DNA from: Myroides odoratimimus
GTDB taxonomy: Bacteria; Bacteroidota; Bacteroidia; Flavobacteriales; Flavobacteriaceae
Direction: 5' to 3'
Length of the DNA stretch: 64,000 nucleotides
Assembly (NCBI RefSeq): GCF_030326305.1
Contig: NZ_JACAKB010000001.1
Coordinates: forward strand, 157,027 to 221,026
Shown: positions 33,866-42,879 of the stretch, piece by piece
Layout of the letters: each line of letters starts with the position of its first letter
Position numbering within the stretch: the first letter of the stretch is position 1
The notes under the pieces: model-generated
Databases searched by the model: none
The model's input: the letters and a program-made list of their open reading frames with translations, nothing else
Told to the model about the DNA's origin: nothing
Made by a program: the position numbers and the translations under genes

Positions 33866-35185
33866 TTAATCTAATAGTTTCTTTAATTCTCCTTGAGCTT
33901 TTATTAATTGGATCTGTGCTAGCTTATAATCTAGCATAGATGTAGTATAGTTATTCTCTGCCTCCGTATACGCATTCTCAGCATTGAGTAAATCTGTTAG
34001 TGAAGCCAGACCATGCTTATAGTTATTCTGGATATTAGACAGGATGCTTTTAGCTAGACCTACATTGTCTTTTTGAATATCTATGGTGATTAGAGCATTC
34101 TCTAATGACTTCTGTGCATTGCTAAAGTCTAGTGATAGTGCCTCCTTTACATCGTGTATCTGTACATCTACTTTCTTTTGTTCGATTTCTACTTGTCTCA
34201 CTTTAGAGCGTGTAGCAAACCCACTAAACACAGGTATCTTTAACTGTAATCCTACTGCTGAGGTGTTCATCCAATACACTTTATCTGCTGTAGAACCTCC
34301 CCAAGGTAGCTTGTCCCCAAGCCCTTGATAAGCGAAGTTTCCGAAGGCTGCTAACGATGGATAATAGTCCGCAACGATAGACTTTCTCTTGTACTCTAGT
34401 AGGTCTTTTTGTTTCTCTAATAGGTGTATTTCTGTTCTGTCATCTATTCTATTCTCTGCTAGTATACCACTGTCATCTACTGTAAAAGTTGTGTCTGGCA
34501 TCGCGATAGGGGTGTTTACATCCATTCCCATAAAGAACTTTAGTGCATTCTCTTGTAAGTCTATCGCATTGACGATTTTTTGTCTTGTAGCTTTGATATT
34601 ACTAAGACTTACCTTAGTACGGTCTAGGTCTATCTGTGTAGCCAGTCCATTGCTATGCAGGTCTTCTATAATGTTCTTTATTTTCGTAGTACTCTCTATG
34701 GTAGTCTCTATCGTCTTCAGCATAGCTTTCGTCTGATATACCTGATAGTATGTACTCGCCACTTTCTCTATAATCTGCTCATCTGTAAGTTCTTTGTTGA
34801 TGATATAAAACTCTTTAGCAGTACGTGCCGCTTTAAGTCCCATAAAGACAGCTTGGTTAAACAGTACTTGTGACGCTGTAGCAGTGATATTAGAGTTCCA
34901 CTTTAGATTAAAAGGAATCATCTGTGTCTGTCCACCCATCGTTAGAGGCATCTCCTGTATCTTCACATTGTTCAGTAAGTTCGCCTCTATATCTATACGC
35001 GGTAGTGCATTCGCTCTTACTTCTTCTATCTGATACTGGCTATTCTCTATATCTAAGGTAGCTTGCTTAGCCTCAGCTTTGTGCTGTAAGGCATAGTGCA
35101 GTGCATCTTTAAGACTTAGAGGTTCTTGTGCATTTACAATAAAAGTCGCTAATAGTGTAATAAGCGTTATTTTAAATGTCTTCAT
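33866..35185 (-). CDS. TolC-like outer-membrane efflux channel
   Basis: 439 residues. Signal peptide (MKTFKITLITLLATFIVNAQ), then two repeats of the outer-membrane efflux protein domain with long coiled-coil helices (LKDALHYALQHKAEAKQATL at the start; NYKHGLASLTDLLNAENAYT near the end, the conserved G-x-x-S-x-x-D-L-L-x-A-E/Q motif). Its ATG overlaps the end of tetR, so the operon starts with the regulator. Confidence 0.94.
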   Translation of the reverse strand: MKTFKITLITLLATFIVNAQEPLSLKDALHYALQHKAEAKQATLDIENSQYQIEEVRANALPRIDIEANLLNNVKIQEMPLTMGGQTQMIPFNLKWNSNITATASQVLFNQAVFMGLKAARTAKEFYIINKELTDEQIIEKVASTYYQVYQTKAMLKTIETTIESTTKIKNIIEDLHSNGLATQIDLDRTKVSLSNIKATRQKIVNAIDLQENALKFFMGMDVNTPIAMPDTTFTVDDSGILAENRIDDRTEIHLLEKQKDLLEYKRKSIVADYYPSLAAFGNFAYQGLGDKLPWGGSTADKVYWMNTSAVGLQLKIPVFSGFATRSKVRQVEIEQKKVDVQIHDVKEALSLDFSNAQKSLENALITIDIQKDNVGLAKSILSNIQNNYKHGLASLTDLLNAENAYTEAENNYTTSMLDYKLAQIQLIKAQGELKKLLD

Positions 35186-35787
35186 TATTTATTCTTCTGA
35201 GTTAATTCTTTGAATATTTTTAATCCTTTTTCCGTAGCAATACTGCGGATGTGATATTCTAGATGCAGCGCATGTATCTCTAGATGACTGTAATCTGAGT
35301 CAGGGAAGTAGTCTAGGTCTTCGATAGCGACTAAGGATGCGATGTGAAATCTAGCCACATAGTCTATATCTATCTCAGAGCGGTATACTCCTTCTTTGAT
35401 TCCTTTTTCGAGGTTCTGTTCTATAAGGCGAACATATTTCTTCTCATGGAATATCTTTTGCTTTTGCGCCAGTTTAGGATAATATTTCGTCAGCTGATAG
35501 AAGCAGGCAGAAGAGTCTATTAAGAAGGTCTGATTGATATCATCATGAGCAGCTAAGATTTCGGGTATTGCCTCTCTACCTTCTTTTAGTGTTTGTTCTA
35601 ATGTGATTAGAAACTTTGCATTGATACTTGCTAATGCTTTCTCTATTAGTTCTGGTTTAGAAGCATAGTGTTGATAGATTGTTTTTTTAGAGATACTCAG
35701 TTCAGCAGCTATATCATCCATAGTCACGGTCTTAAATCCTTGACTAAGAAACATTTGGGTTGCTTTTTCTAATATTTGGGTTTCCAT
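35185..35787 (-). CDS. TetR-family repressor of the efflux operon
   Basis: 200 residues. The N-terminal helix-turn-helix reads ILEKATQMFLSQGFKTVTMD, then IAAELSISKKTIYQHYASK, the TetR hallmark. The C-terminal ligand-binding part is helical. First gene of the efflux operon and translationally coupled to the TolC-like gene. Two palindromic repeats directly upstream of its -7 promoter element are the likely operators, so the operon should be autorepressed and induced by a pump substrate. Confidence 0.93.
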   Translation of the reverse strand: METQILEKATQMFLSQGFKTVTMDDIAAELSISKKTIYQHYASKPELIEKALASINAKFLITLEQTLKEGREAIPEILAAHDDINQTFLIDSSACFYQLTKYYPKLAQKQKIFHEKKYVRLIEQNLEKGIKEGVYRSEIDIDYVARFHIASLVAIEDLDYFPDSDYSHLEIHALHLEYHIRSIATEKGLKIFKELTQKNK

Positions 35788-35807
35788 GTTTTTAATTATT
35801 TGTTTGG

Positions 35808-35815
35808 CAAATATA
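35808..35815 (-). promoter_or_regulatory. -7 promoter element of the efflux operon
   Basis: On the minus strand TATATTTG matches TAnnTTTG exactly, 20 bases from the tetR ATG. Confidence 0.7.
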
Positions 35816-35819
35816 GTTT

Positions 35820-35888
35820 GGAAACTTTAAAACTTAATTAGTTTCTTTGGTGATTAAGGAAACTTTAACGTATTGTTTAGTTTCTTTG
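35820..35888. promoter_or_regulatory. two palindromic TetR operator repeats
   Basis: Copy one is 35820-35849 and copy two 35858-35888. Each begins GGAAACTTTAA and ends TTAGTTTCTTTG, so each is an inverted repeat of GAAACT with AGTTTC about 13-14 bases apart. Their position next to the -7 element fits repression by blocking RNA polymerase. Confidence 0.75.
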
Positions 35889-36110
35889 TTTTTGTAATAT
35901 ATTGTATATAAGGTATTAAGGTGTTTTTATGTAGGAAACTTTTGTTTGTAAAAAAGTTTTTTAAGAAAGTGACAAATAGGTTATAGCTATCTTATTTATG
36001 ATCAATATTGGCTAGTTTAGAAGATAAATTTGAGTTCAGAAGTACAGTAATGCAGTATGCGAGTCAAACCGTTGTTAGTGCTGAGTTGCGTTTTAATTTT
36101 TGGTACTGCT

Positions 36111-36209
36111 CGCATAGTTATCGGATAGTTATCGCATAGTGGTCACATAATTAAAGCTGTTTTTTATGCGATCACTATGCCATCAAGCTGCGATCGTGAT
36201 GGTAGCAAT
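36111..36209. repeat. converging 11-bp repeat arrays around a hairpin (element A)
   Basis: Four direct 11-base units (36111-36154), a 11-base T-rich spacer, then four units in the opposite orientation (36166-36209). The unit consensus, read towards the spacer, is AGTKATCGCAT. The inner units pair as a stem (13 of 15 positions) around the loop AATTAAAGCTGTTTTTT. Confidence 0.75.
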
Positions 36210-36323
36210 GCTAATGGGAATAAGGTATGACAGAGTATATATTTATGATAGCAGAGAGACTAAAATGATTGTAACTATAGGAGCTTAGTTCATGTAATAA
36301 GGGATGGTAGATTCGTTAGTATG

Positions 36324-36415
36324 AGATGATTCGGGTGTTAGATGAATACAGTTCGGAAAACAACCTTTTAAGCCTAGTAAATACTGCATATTACCGAATA
36401 CTATCCGAAGGGTAG
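36324..36415. repeat. degenerate 11-bp repeat element (element D)
   Basis: Units of 11 bases ending TTCGG (36324-36334, 36346-36356, with a less alike unit between them) face two units beginning CCGAA (36394-36404, 36405-36415). The core AAAACAACCTTTTAAG (36357-36372), read on the minus strand, resembles the core of element A. Confidence 0.5.
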
Positions 36416-36775
36416 GAGAGTTGTTATATGTGGTATTTTGATTGTTAGTGAGTTAAGGTTATACGTGCTAGTCATAGTAAGGCAATACATCCATAAGGAG
36501 GCATTATCTCCATAATAGACTATTCTAGTGATTTATAGTTAATTGTTAAAATAATATAATTATATTTATAGTTTATAATTTATATGTTTTAATAAATAGG
36601 CATTTTTAACTAAAGGATGGTTTTTAGGAATTAAAGATTGTGAAAAAAGAGATTAGAGGGTTGTGTAAAATGTGAAAGAAAGTTTAGTGATTAATAGTAG
36701 ATTCTAATAAAGTATTGCGTTTTAAGGTTGTATAAATGAATGTAGTAGAGGTACTACTAAATTATTGAATAGGGT

Positions 36776-37744
36776 ATGTATAGAGTTTTATTAATAAACA
36801 TGATCTCATTAGCACTGCTGTTTAGCAGTTGTAAGGATGATGAAGAGCAGGTGATTATTGATACTCCTATAGAAGAGGTGATGGTGGAGACTATCGAGAG
36901 TGTGGATGAGACTAGCTCTGGTTGGGAATTAGTAGAATTAACCACAGACGAGAAAATAGTGAGATTAAGTGCACTATATGCAGGTCAGGAGGTGGAGGTA
37001 ATTACAGATAGTATACCTGGTGTGATTACTAGATTTAAGAGACAAATGATAGATTTAAATCAAGTATTGGGCGTACCTGATAGACGTTATTTTTTTGATA
37101 ATCCTGAATTGTTACCAGTATTGACTCCTTATAAAATTAATTATGTCGATGGTACTTCTGCTGATGCAGAAGGAATTTATGTTACTACGAAGCGAATAAG
37201 TAGTCATCCAGCGCAAGAGGGCAATAATATACTTGCGGATATAGATACAGAACAGGTGACACAGTTAGAAATGAAGATGTGGGATGTGTACGATGAGTCT
37301 ATGAATATGTTTGGGTATCTAGTGGATAGACCGATACGATCTATTGTATACAAAGGAAAGATCGATATCCTAAAACAGGATACTTATGAGATTAGCAATA
37401 GAGAACCACTTGTAAAAACAGAGTTGGGTGAAGTAAAGCTGATGAGGTCGGATGATAAGGAAGTCACTTTAGACTTACCTTATAATAGTGATTATTATAT
37501 CGTGGTCTATGGGATGTCAGAAGAGGGTAAGGTCATAAGAGATGTCTCTAGAACAGGTGAAACAAAAAAAGTGAAGAAAGGTGTACACCACAAAGGGAGA
37601 AATCAAGTGTCTATCGTATTTGCTCATCCTATAGATAAGGTTATGATCAGGGTATATAAACGAGCTGGTGCTAGCTCACTTGCTTTTAGTTTTGAACATC
37701 GTATAGCACCTGATACAGAAGAAAGATTGATGACGGATAACTAG
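36776..37744 (+). CDS. lipoprotein of unknown function
   Basis: 322 residues. The N-terminus (LLINMISLALLFSSCKDDEE) is a lipoprotein signal with the cysteine near residue 19, followed by acidic residues, which in Bacteroidota often goes with export to the cell surface. The body (about 50-310) is beta-rich with no catalytic motif that I recognise; it could consist of immunoglobulin-like domains. Monocistronic. Confidence 0.8.
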   Translation: MYRVLLINMISLALLFSSCKDDEEQVIIDTPIEEVMVETIESVDETSSGWELVELTTDEKIVRLSALYAGQEVEVITDSIPGVITRFKRQMIDLNQVLGVPDRRYFFDNPELLPVLTPYKINYVDGTSADAEGIYVTTKRISSHPAQEGNNILADIDTEQVTQLEMKMWDVYDESMNMFGYLVDRPIRSIVYKGKIDILKQDTYEISNREPLVKTELGEVKLMRSDDKEVTLDLPYNSDYYIVVYGMSEEGKVIRDVSRTGETKKVKKGVHHKGRNQVSIVFAHPIDKVMIRVYKRAGASSLAFSFEHRIAPDTEERLMTDN

Positions 37745-37949
37745 GCAATAGCTTTAGGTGCTAAGGATATTCTCTTTATACTAAAAGTGGTGTGGTAGAT
37801 AGAATAACATAATCAACAGATATTAAGAATAGAATTATCATACTGTACAGTGAAGTATGAAGAGGATAAACAGAATGGTATTTTTAGATAAGCATTAGTG
37901 ATAACCGTTTAAAAAAGGGATATAGATGATTATCTTCGAAAAAAACGCG

Positions 37950-37957
37950 TATTTTTA
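37950..37957 (+). promoter_or_regulatory. -7-like element of the polyprenyl synthase gene
   Basis: TATTTTTA in the context AACGCGTATTTTTACA. A nearly identical context (AACGTATTTTTACA, element at 42842-42849) precedes sucB, which suggests a shared promoter type with A in place of the final G of TAnnTTTG. Confidence 0.45.
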
Positions 37958-37975
37958 CACAAAATAATTTAAGTA

Positions 37976-38950
37976 ATGCAATCAATAGTTAAGTATAAAG
38001 AGCAGATTTCTGAATTTATAGATTCGATTTCTTTATCAGGTACTCCAAAGGAACTTTACGAACCGATCTCATATATATTATCATTAGGAGGGAAACAAAT
38101 TCGACCAGTATTGACTTTAATGGCAGCTGATGTTTTTGGTATTGATCCTAAGAAAGCCATTCACGCAGCTACGGCTATCGAATTATTTCACAACTTCTCT
38201 TTAATGCATGATGATATCATGGACGATGCACCTCTTAGAAGAGGACATCAGACTGTACATGAGAAATGGAATACCAATACGGCTATCTTGTCTGGAGATG
38301 CGATGTTGATATTAGCATATCAGTACTTTGAAAACTATGAGAGCGATACGTTCCGTGACTTAGCTAAGCTGTTTAGTAAAACGGCTATTGAGGTATGTGA
38401 AGGACAGCAATGGGATATTTGTTTTGAGAATAGAAACGATGTGAGTATTCCGGAGTATATTCAGATGATTAAGTTTAAGACTGCAGTACTAGTAGGGGCA
38501 GCCTTAAAGATGGGAGCTATCGTAGCAGGTAGTAGCCAGAAGAATGCTGAGGATATCTATGACTTTGGTATTAACTTAGGGATTGCGTTCCAGTTACAAG
38601 ATGATTATCTTGACGCATTCGGTGATGCAGCTACATTTGGTAAACAAGTGGGAGGTGATATCCTAGAAAATAAAAAGACATTCTTATATCTAAAAGGAGT
38701 AATGAATGCAAATGAATCACAACGTGAGGAATTAGTAAACTATTTCTCTAGTACAGAACAGAATGCAGAGGAGAAAGTAACTCGTGTAAAGGAGTTATTT
38801 ATAGAGACGGGGTCTGCTAGTGATTCTAAAAACTTGATTGAGGAGTACACAATTAAAGCATTAGCTATCTTAGACCAAATGGACATTGCGGAAGATAAAA
38901 AACAGCAATTGAGAACATTTAGTCATGAACTAATGGATAGAAGAGTATAA
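37976..38950 (+). CDS. polyprenyl diphosphate synthase
   Basis: 324 residues. It extends allylic diphosphates with isopentenyl diphosphate, making precursors of quinones or undecaprenyl-type carriers. The two aspartate-rich motifs are DDIMDD (79-84) and DDYLD (209-213), with GGKQIRP (38-44) for substrate binding. Chain length cannot be set from sequence with confidence; Bacteroidota need it for menaquinone side chains. A 115-residue conserved-looking gene follows after 12 bases. Confidence 0.93.
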   Translation: MQSIVKYKEQISEFIDSISLSGTPKELYEPISYILSLGGKQIRPVLTLMAADVFGIDPKKAIHAATAIELFHNFSLMHDDIMDDAPLRRGHQTVHEKWNTNTAILSGDAMLILAYQYFENYESDTFRDLAKLFSKTAIEVCEGQQWDICFENRNDVSIPEYIQMIKFKTAVLVGAALKMGAIVAGSSQKNAEDIYDFGINLGIAFQLQDDYLDAFGDAATFGKQVGGDILENKKTFLYLKGVMNANESQREELVNYFSSTEQNAEEKVTRVKELFIETGSASDSKNLIEEYTIKALAILDQMDIAEDKKQQLRTFSHELMDRRV

Positions 38951-38962
38951 ACTGACTAGGTC

Positions 38963-39310
38963 ATGATAGAAGAGGCTGTACTGTATATAGAACAGAAGGT
39001 GGGTGAGTATAATCTACTGGGAGAATTAGTAAAGCAAGTCGAGAAAGACTTTCGTATGACTGTGGACCCTTCTATAGAGATAGTGGCAGATACACCTTCT
39101 AAGTTGGTTTATGAAGTTTATAATCAGTTGCATAAAATAGTGACACAGACATCTGTATCTAAGTTTTCTAGTCTACTGTACAGAATAGATATCGCAGAGG
39201 CAGATATCAAGGCTATTAAAGGTATGGATATAGAGGATTACTTGAAGCAAGTGACTTACTTGATTTTAAAAAGAGAGTATCAAAAGGTGTATATACGAAG
39301 TACACTGTAA
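38963..39310 (+). CDS. small helical protein of unknown function
   Basis: 115 residues, no recognised family. Predicted mostly helical (AVLYIEQKVGEYNLLGELVK, DYLKQVTYLILKREYQKVYI), without signal peptide. Twelve bases after the polyprenyl synthase stop, so co-transcribed, and closed by a terminator. Coding character and operon position make it a real gene. Confidence 0.75.
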   Translation: MIEEAVLYIEQKVGEYNLLGELVKQVEKDFRMTVDPSIEIVADTPSKLVYEVYNQLHKIVTQTSVSKFSSLLYRIDIAEADIKAIKGMDIEDYLKQVTYLILKREYQKVYIRSTL

Positions 39311-39323
39311 ATATAAAATAGAA

Positions 39324-39354
39324 GAAGCACCCTTATAAGGTGCTTCTTTTATTT
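39324..39354 (+). terminator. terminator after the polyprenyl synthase operon
   Basis: GAAGCACC (39324-39331) pairs with GGTGCTTC (39339-39346), followed by TTTTATTTT. Confidence 0.85.
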
Positions 39355-39367
39355 TATACTATAATGA

Positions 39368-39943
39368 TTAGAAGTAAAATCTAACGAAAGGCATATAGGC
39401 ACTTCCATACACCATGTCTTTTTCTTTATATAAGACATTGTATCGCACACCGATGGTGACAGGTCCGTTACTGTATCCTATACCTAAGAATAGAGCAGTG
39501 TTCCAGAAGTTGTCATCTAGTTTTTCTCCTGTGTGATACTTATAGGTGTTATTTACTCTTAGCTGTTCTAATTCTGCAGAAAGTTGTATTTCTGGTATGG
39601 GGTTCGACAGTGCTATTATACTACCTCCATATAGCCAAGAGTTGTATTCCTTTATACTACTATTGTAGTAGCTTCTGTTTTTACTACTGATATAGCTTCC
39701 CTGTAGTCCTACACCTGCTGCAAAATAAGGGTTAACCTGGTATAATGCGCTCGGAGCAACCATGACATCTGTGTAACCACTTCCGAAGCCAACTCCAAGA
39801 CCACCACCAAATTTCCACCTTTTGTTAAAATCATAATTTTTGGAGCTATTTCCTTGATCTTGTGCAAGAATGGAAAAGGAGCCACCTAAAAAAAATGATA
39901 TTGATAAAAAAAACAGTAAATAGTTGATGTTAAATCTTTTCAT
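39368..39943 (-). CDS. small outer-membrane beta-barrel protein
   Basis: 191 residues. Signal peptide (about 1-27, ending ILAQ). The body alternates hydrophobic and polar residues as in an 8-strand barrel (GGGLGVGFGSGYTDV, VTIGVRYNVLY) and ends with phenylalanine (MPFVRFYF), the outer-membrane targeting signal. Divergent from sucA. I recall relatives misannotated as 'alpha-ketoglutarate decarboxylase' because of this neighbourhood; the sequence gives no support for that activity. Confidence 0.85.
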   Translation of the reverse strand: MKRFNINYLLFFLSISFFLGGSFSILAQDQGNSSKNYDFNKRWKFGGGLGVGFGSGYTDVMVAPSALYQVNPYFAAGVGLQGSYISSKNRSYYNSSIKEYNSWLYGGSIIALSNPIPEIQLSAELEQLRVNNTYKYHTGEKLDDNFWNTALFLGIGYSNGPVTIGVRYNVLYKEKDMVYGSAYMPFVRFYF

Positions 39944-40010
39944 TTCAATTTTATAAAATAATTATCAGATAAAAATAAGCAAAAGTTTATAGTTTTGTCA
40001 TAAAGAGTTG

Positions 40011-40018
40011 TATTTTTG
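40011..40018 (+). promoter_or_regulatory. -7 promoter element of sucA
   Basis: TATTTTTG matches TAnnTTTG and lies 39 bases upstream of the sucA ATG. Confidence 0.6.
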
Positions 40019-40057
40019 TAGATATAATATTTAAACAAAAGGTCTTTAGACGAAATT

Positions 40058-42829
40058 ATGGATAGATATTCCTTTTTAAATGCGGCACACACTGCATTTT
40101 TTGCAGATTTATATGATCAATATTTAGAGAGCCCAGATAGCGTAGAGCCAAGCTGGAGAGCTTTCTTTCAGGGATTTGACTTTGCAAATGAATACAATGG
40201 TGGGCCTGTTGAGCAATTATCACAAGCTTATACGTCAAGTAATAGTGTTGGTGTAGATAGTTCAGCGCAGTTAGGGCAACTTCAAAAGGAGTTTGCTGTA
40301 TTAAAATTAATTGACGCTTACAGAACTTATGGGCATTTATTGACTAAAACAAACCCATTAAGAGACAGAAAAGTAGAGCATCCAGATTTGAGTTTAGAGA
40401 AGTTTGGTCTTTCTCAAGCAGATTTGAATGTTAATTTTGAGGCTGCAAAAACAATACAACTACCAACTACTACATTGGGACAAATCATTGCCCAATTAGA
40501 GAAAATTTACTGTACTACATTAGGTATTGAATACAAGTACATCACTAATGATGCTGCTGTACAATGGATTCAAAATCACTATGAGGCTACAGAGGCAAAA
40601 TTTGATAGTGAAGAGAAAAAAGAAATTCTGCACAAGTTAATTGAGGCAGTTTCTTTTGAAAACTTCCTAAACACAAAATACGTTGGACAAAAACGTTTCT
40701 CGCTAGAAGGTCTAGAGGCTGCAATACCAGCTATGGACTTTATGATGGACGCTGCTGCTGAAAAAGGAGTAGAGGAGATCGTAGTAGGGATGGCACACCG
40801 TGGACGTCTTAATGTATTAGCTAACGTATTCCACAAACCTGCACAAGATATCTTTGCTGAATTTGACGGTAAAGATTATGATGCAGTTGAAGGATTTGAC
40901 GGAGATGTTAAGTATCACTTAGGTCTTACTTCTACGCGTAAGACTCGTTCTGGAAAAGAGATTCATGTTAACTTAACTCCTAACCCTTCTCACTTAGAGA
41001 CAGTAGGAGCAGTTATCGAGGGTATCGCTAGAGCGAAACAAGATACTATCTTTGTAGATCAACCATCTAAGGTATTACCTATCGCTCTTCACGGAGATGC
41101 TGCAATCGCTGGACAAGGAATTGTTTATGAAATTGTACAGATGGCTAAACTTAGAGGGTATAAGACAGAGGGTACAATTCACATTGTATTAAACAACCAA
41201 GTTGGTTTTACGACTAACTATTCTGATGGTCGTTCTTCTACTTATTCTACAGATGTTGCTAAAGTAACTCAATCTCCTGTATTACACGTTAACGCTGACG
41301 ATACTGAAGCTGCAGTAAGAGCATTCTTATTCGCTTTAGATTACCGTATGCAGTTTGGTACAGATGTATTTATTGACTTAGTTGGATACCGTAAATACGG
41401 ACATAACGAGGGAGATGAACCAAAGTTCACTCAACCAATCTTGTATAAGCTAATCTCTAAACACCCTAACTCTCGTAATATCTATAACGCTAGATTATTA
41501 GAGGATAAGGTGGTAGATGATGCTTTCGTAAAATCTTTAGAGCAACAATATAAAGATGCTTTAGAACAAGAGTTAAGCACTTCTCGTGAAAAAGAATTTG
41601 CTAAGGTTAGAACATTTATGGAAGAGAACTGGGATGGATTCCACATCGCAGGTCGTGACAAAATGGTAGCTGACTATGACACTAAAGTTTCTAAAGAGAA
41701 ATTGACTGCTATAGCTGAAGTTATTACAGCATTGCCTAGTGATAAGAAATTCATCAATAAGGTGACAAGACTTATCGGAGATAGAAAAGCAATGTTCTTC
41801 GAGAAAGATGCTTTAGACTGGGCTATGGGTGAGTTATTAGCGTATGGTACATTATTGACAGAGGGATACGATGTGCGTATGTCAGGTCAAGATGTAGAGC
41901 GTGGTACATTCTCACACAGACATGCTGTAGTGAAAACAGAAGATACAGAAGAGTCAATCATCTTATTAAACCAATTAAAAGAGCAAAATGGTCAAATGAG
42001 AATATTCAACTCTCTATTGGCTGAGTACGCTGTTTTAGGTTTTGAGTATGGTTATGCATTGACTAATCCTAATACATTAACTATCTGGGAAGCACAGTTC
42101 GGGGATTTCTCTAACGGAGCTCAGATTATGATGGATCAATATATCTCTGCTGCTGAAGATAAATGGAGTAACCAGAACGGTATCGTGATGTTATTACCTC
42201 ACGGATATGAGAATCAAGGTGCTGAACACTCTTCTGCTAGATTAGAGCGTTACTTACAGTTATGTGCTGAAAGTAATATGTTCGTAACGAATGTAACTAC
42301 TCCAGCTAACTTCTTCCACTTAATGAGAAGACAAATGATCACTGACTTCAGAAAGCCATTAATCAATATGTCTCCTAAGAGTTTATTAAGACACCCAGCT
42401 GCGGTATCTTCTATCAGTGACTTTACAGATGGTAAATTCCAATACGTGATAGACGATGCTAATGTAAATGCTGCAGATGTAAAATCAGTAGTATTGTGTA
42501 GTGGTAAGTTCTACTACGACTTAGTAGCTAAGCGTGAAGAATTAGGTAGAAAGGATATTGCATTTGTTCGTATCGAACAGTTATTCCCATTGCCAATCGA
42601 ACAAATAGCTGAAGTATTAGCGAAGTATACTAATGCAGACGACTTCGTATGGGGTCAAGAAGAGCCACGTAACATGGGTGCTTATGGACATATGTTAATG
42701 AACTTTGACTTGAAACCATTGCGTTATGCAGGTAACCAAGCATTCAGTGCGCCAGCTTCAGGAAGTTCTGTACGTTCTAAAAAACGTTATGCAGAAGCTA
42801 TCGCAAAAGTGTTCGACAAGAATTTATAA
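40058..42829 (+). CDS. sucA: 2-oxoglutarate dehydrogenase E1 component
   Basis: 923 residues, normal length. E1 uses thiamine diphosphate to decarboxylate 2-oxoglutarate in the TCA cycle and passes succinyl to the lipoyl group of E2. The N-terminal segment MDRYSFLNAAHTAFFADLYDQYL is the E2-binding region. Thiamine diphosphate motif: HGDAAIAGQG, followed by LNNQVGFTTNYSDGRSS. GMAHRGRLNVLANVF and the C-terminal RIEQLFPLP and WGQEEPRNMGAY are family hallmarks. sucB follows after 50 bases, so both form the odh operon. Confidence 0.97.
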   Translation: MDRYSFLNAAHTAFFADLYDQYLESPDSVEPSWRAFFQGFDFANEYNGGPVEQLSQAYTSSNSVGVDSSAQLGQLQKEFAVLKLIDAYRTYGHLLTKTNPLRDRKVEHPDLSLEKFGLSQADLNVNFEAAKTIQLPTTTLGQIIAQLEKIYCTTLGIEYKYITNDAAVQWIQNHYEATEAKFDSEEKKEILHKLIEAVSFENFLNTKYVGQKRFSLEGLEAAIPAMDFMMDAAAEKGVEEIVVGMAHRGRLNVLANVFHKPAQDIFAEFDGKDYDAVEGFDGDVKYHLGLTSTRKTRSGKEIHVNLTPNPSHLETVGAVIEGIARAKQDTIFVDQPSKVLPIALHGDAAIAGQGIVYEIVQMAKLRGYKTEGTIHIVLNNQVGFTTNYSDGRSSTYSTDVAKVTQSPVLHVNADDTEAAVRAFLFALDYRMQFGTDVFIDLVGYRKYGHNEGDEPKFTQPILYKLISKHPNSRNIYNARLLEDKVVDDAFVKSLEQQYKDALEQELSTSREKEFAKVRTFMEENWDGFHIAGRDKMVADYDTKVSKEKLTAIAEVITALPSDKKFINKVTRLIGDRKAMFFEKDALDWAMGELLAYGTLLTEGYDVRMSGQDVERGTFSHRHAVVKTEDTEESIILLNQLKEQNGQMRIFNSLLAEYAVLGFEYGYALTNPNTLTIWEAQFGDFSNGAQIMMDQYISAAEDKWSNQNGIVMLLPHGYENQGAEHSSARLERYLQLCAESNMFVTNVTTPANFFHLMRRQMITDFRKPLINMSPKSLLRHPAAVSSISDFTDGKFQYVIDDANVNAADVKSVVLCSGKFYYDLVAKREELGRKDIAFVRIEQLFPLPIEQIAEVLAKYTNADDFVWGQEEPRNMGAYGHMLMNFDLKPLRYAGNQAFSAPASGSSVRSKKRYAEAIAKVFDKNL

Positions 42830-42879
42830 TAGAAAAAAACGTATTTTTACATAACAATATTTAATTAAAGCATATACAG

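Larger units (their letters stand above)
35788..36775. other. 1-kb intergenic region with operators and 11-bp repeat arrays
   Basis: No gene is supported. The first 100 bases hold the tetR promoter and two operator repeats. Two converging 11-bp repeat elements lie at 36111-36209 and 36324-36415. From about 36420 to 36775 the sequence is AT-rich leader of the following lipoprotein gene with no clear feature. Confidence 0.65.

Noticed and set aside
36111-36209. CRISPR array
   Set aside because: Units are 11 bases with no spacers, invert around a centre, and no cas gene is present.
39368-39943. Alpha-ketoglutarate decarboxylase
   Set aside because: The protein is a signal-peptide-bearing beta-barrel without thiamine-binding or catalytic motifs; the name would come only from the neighbouring sucA.
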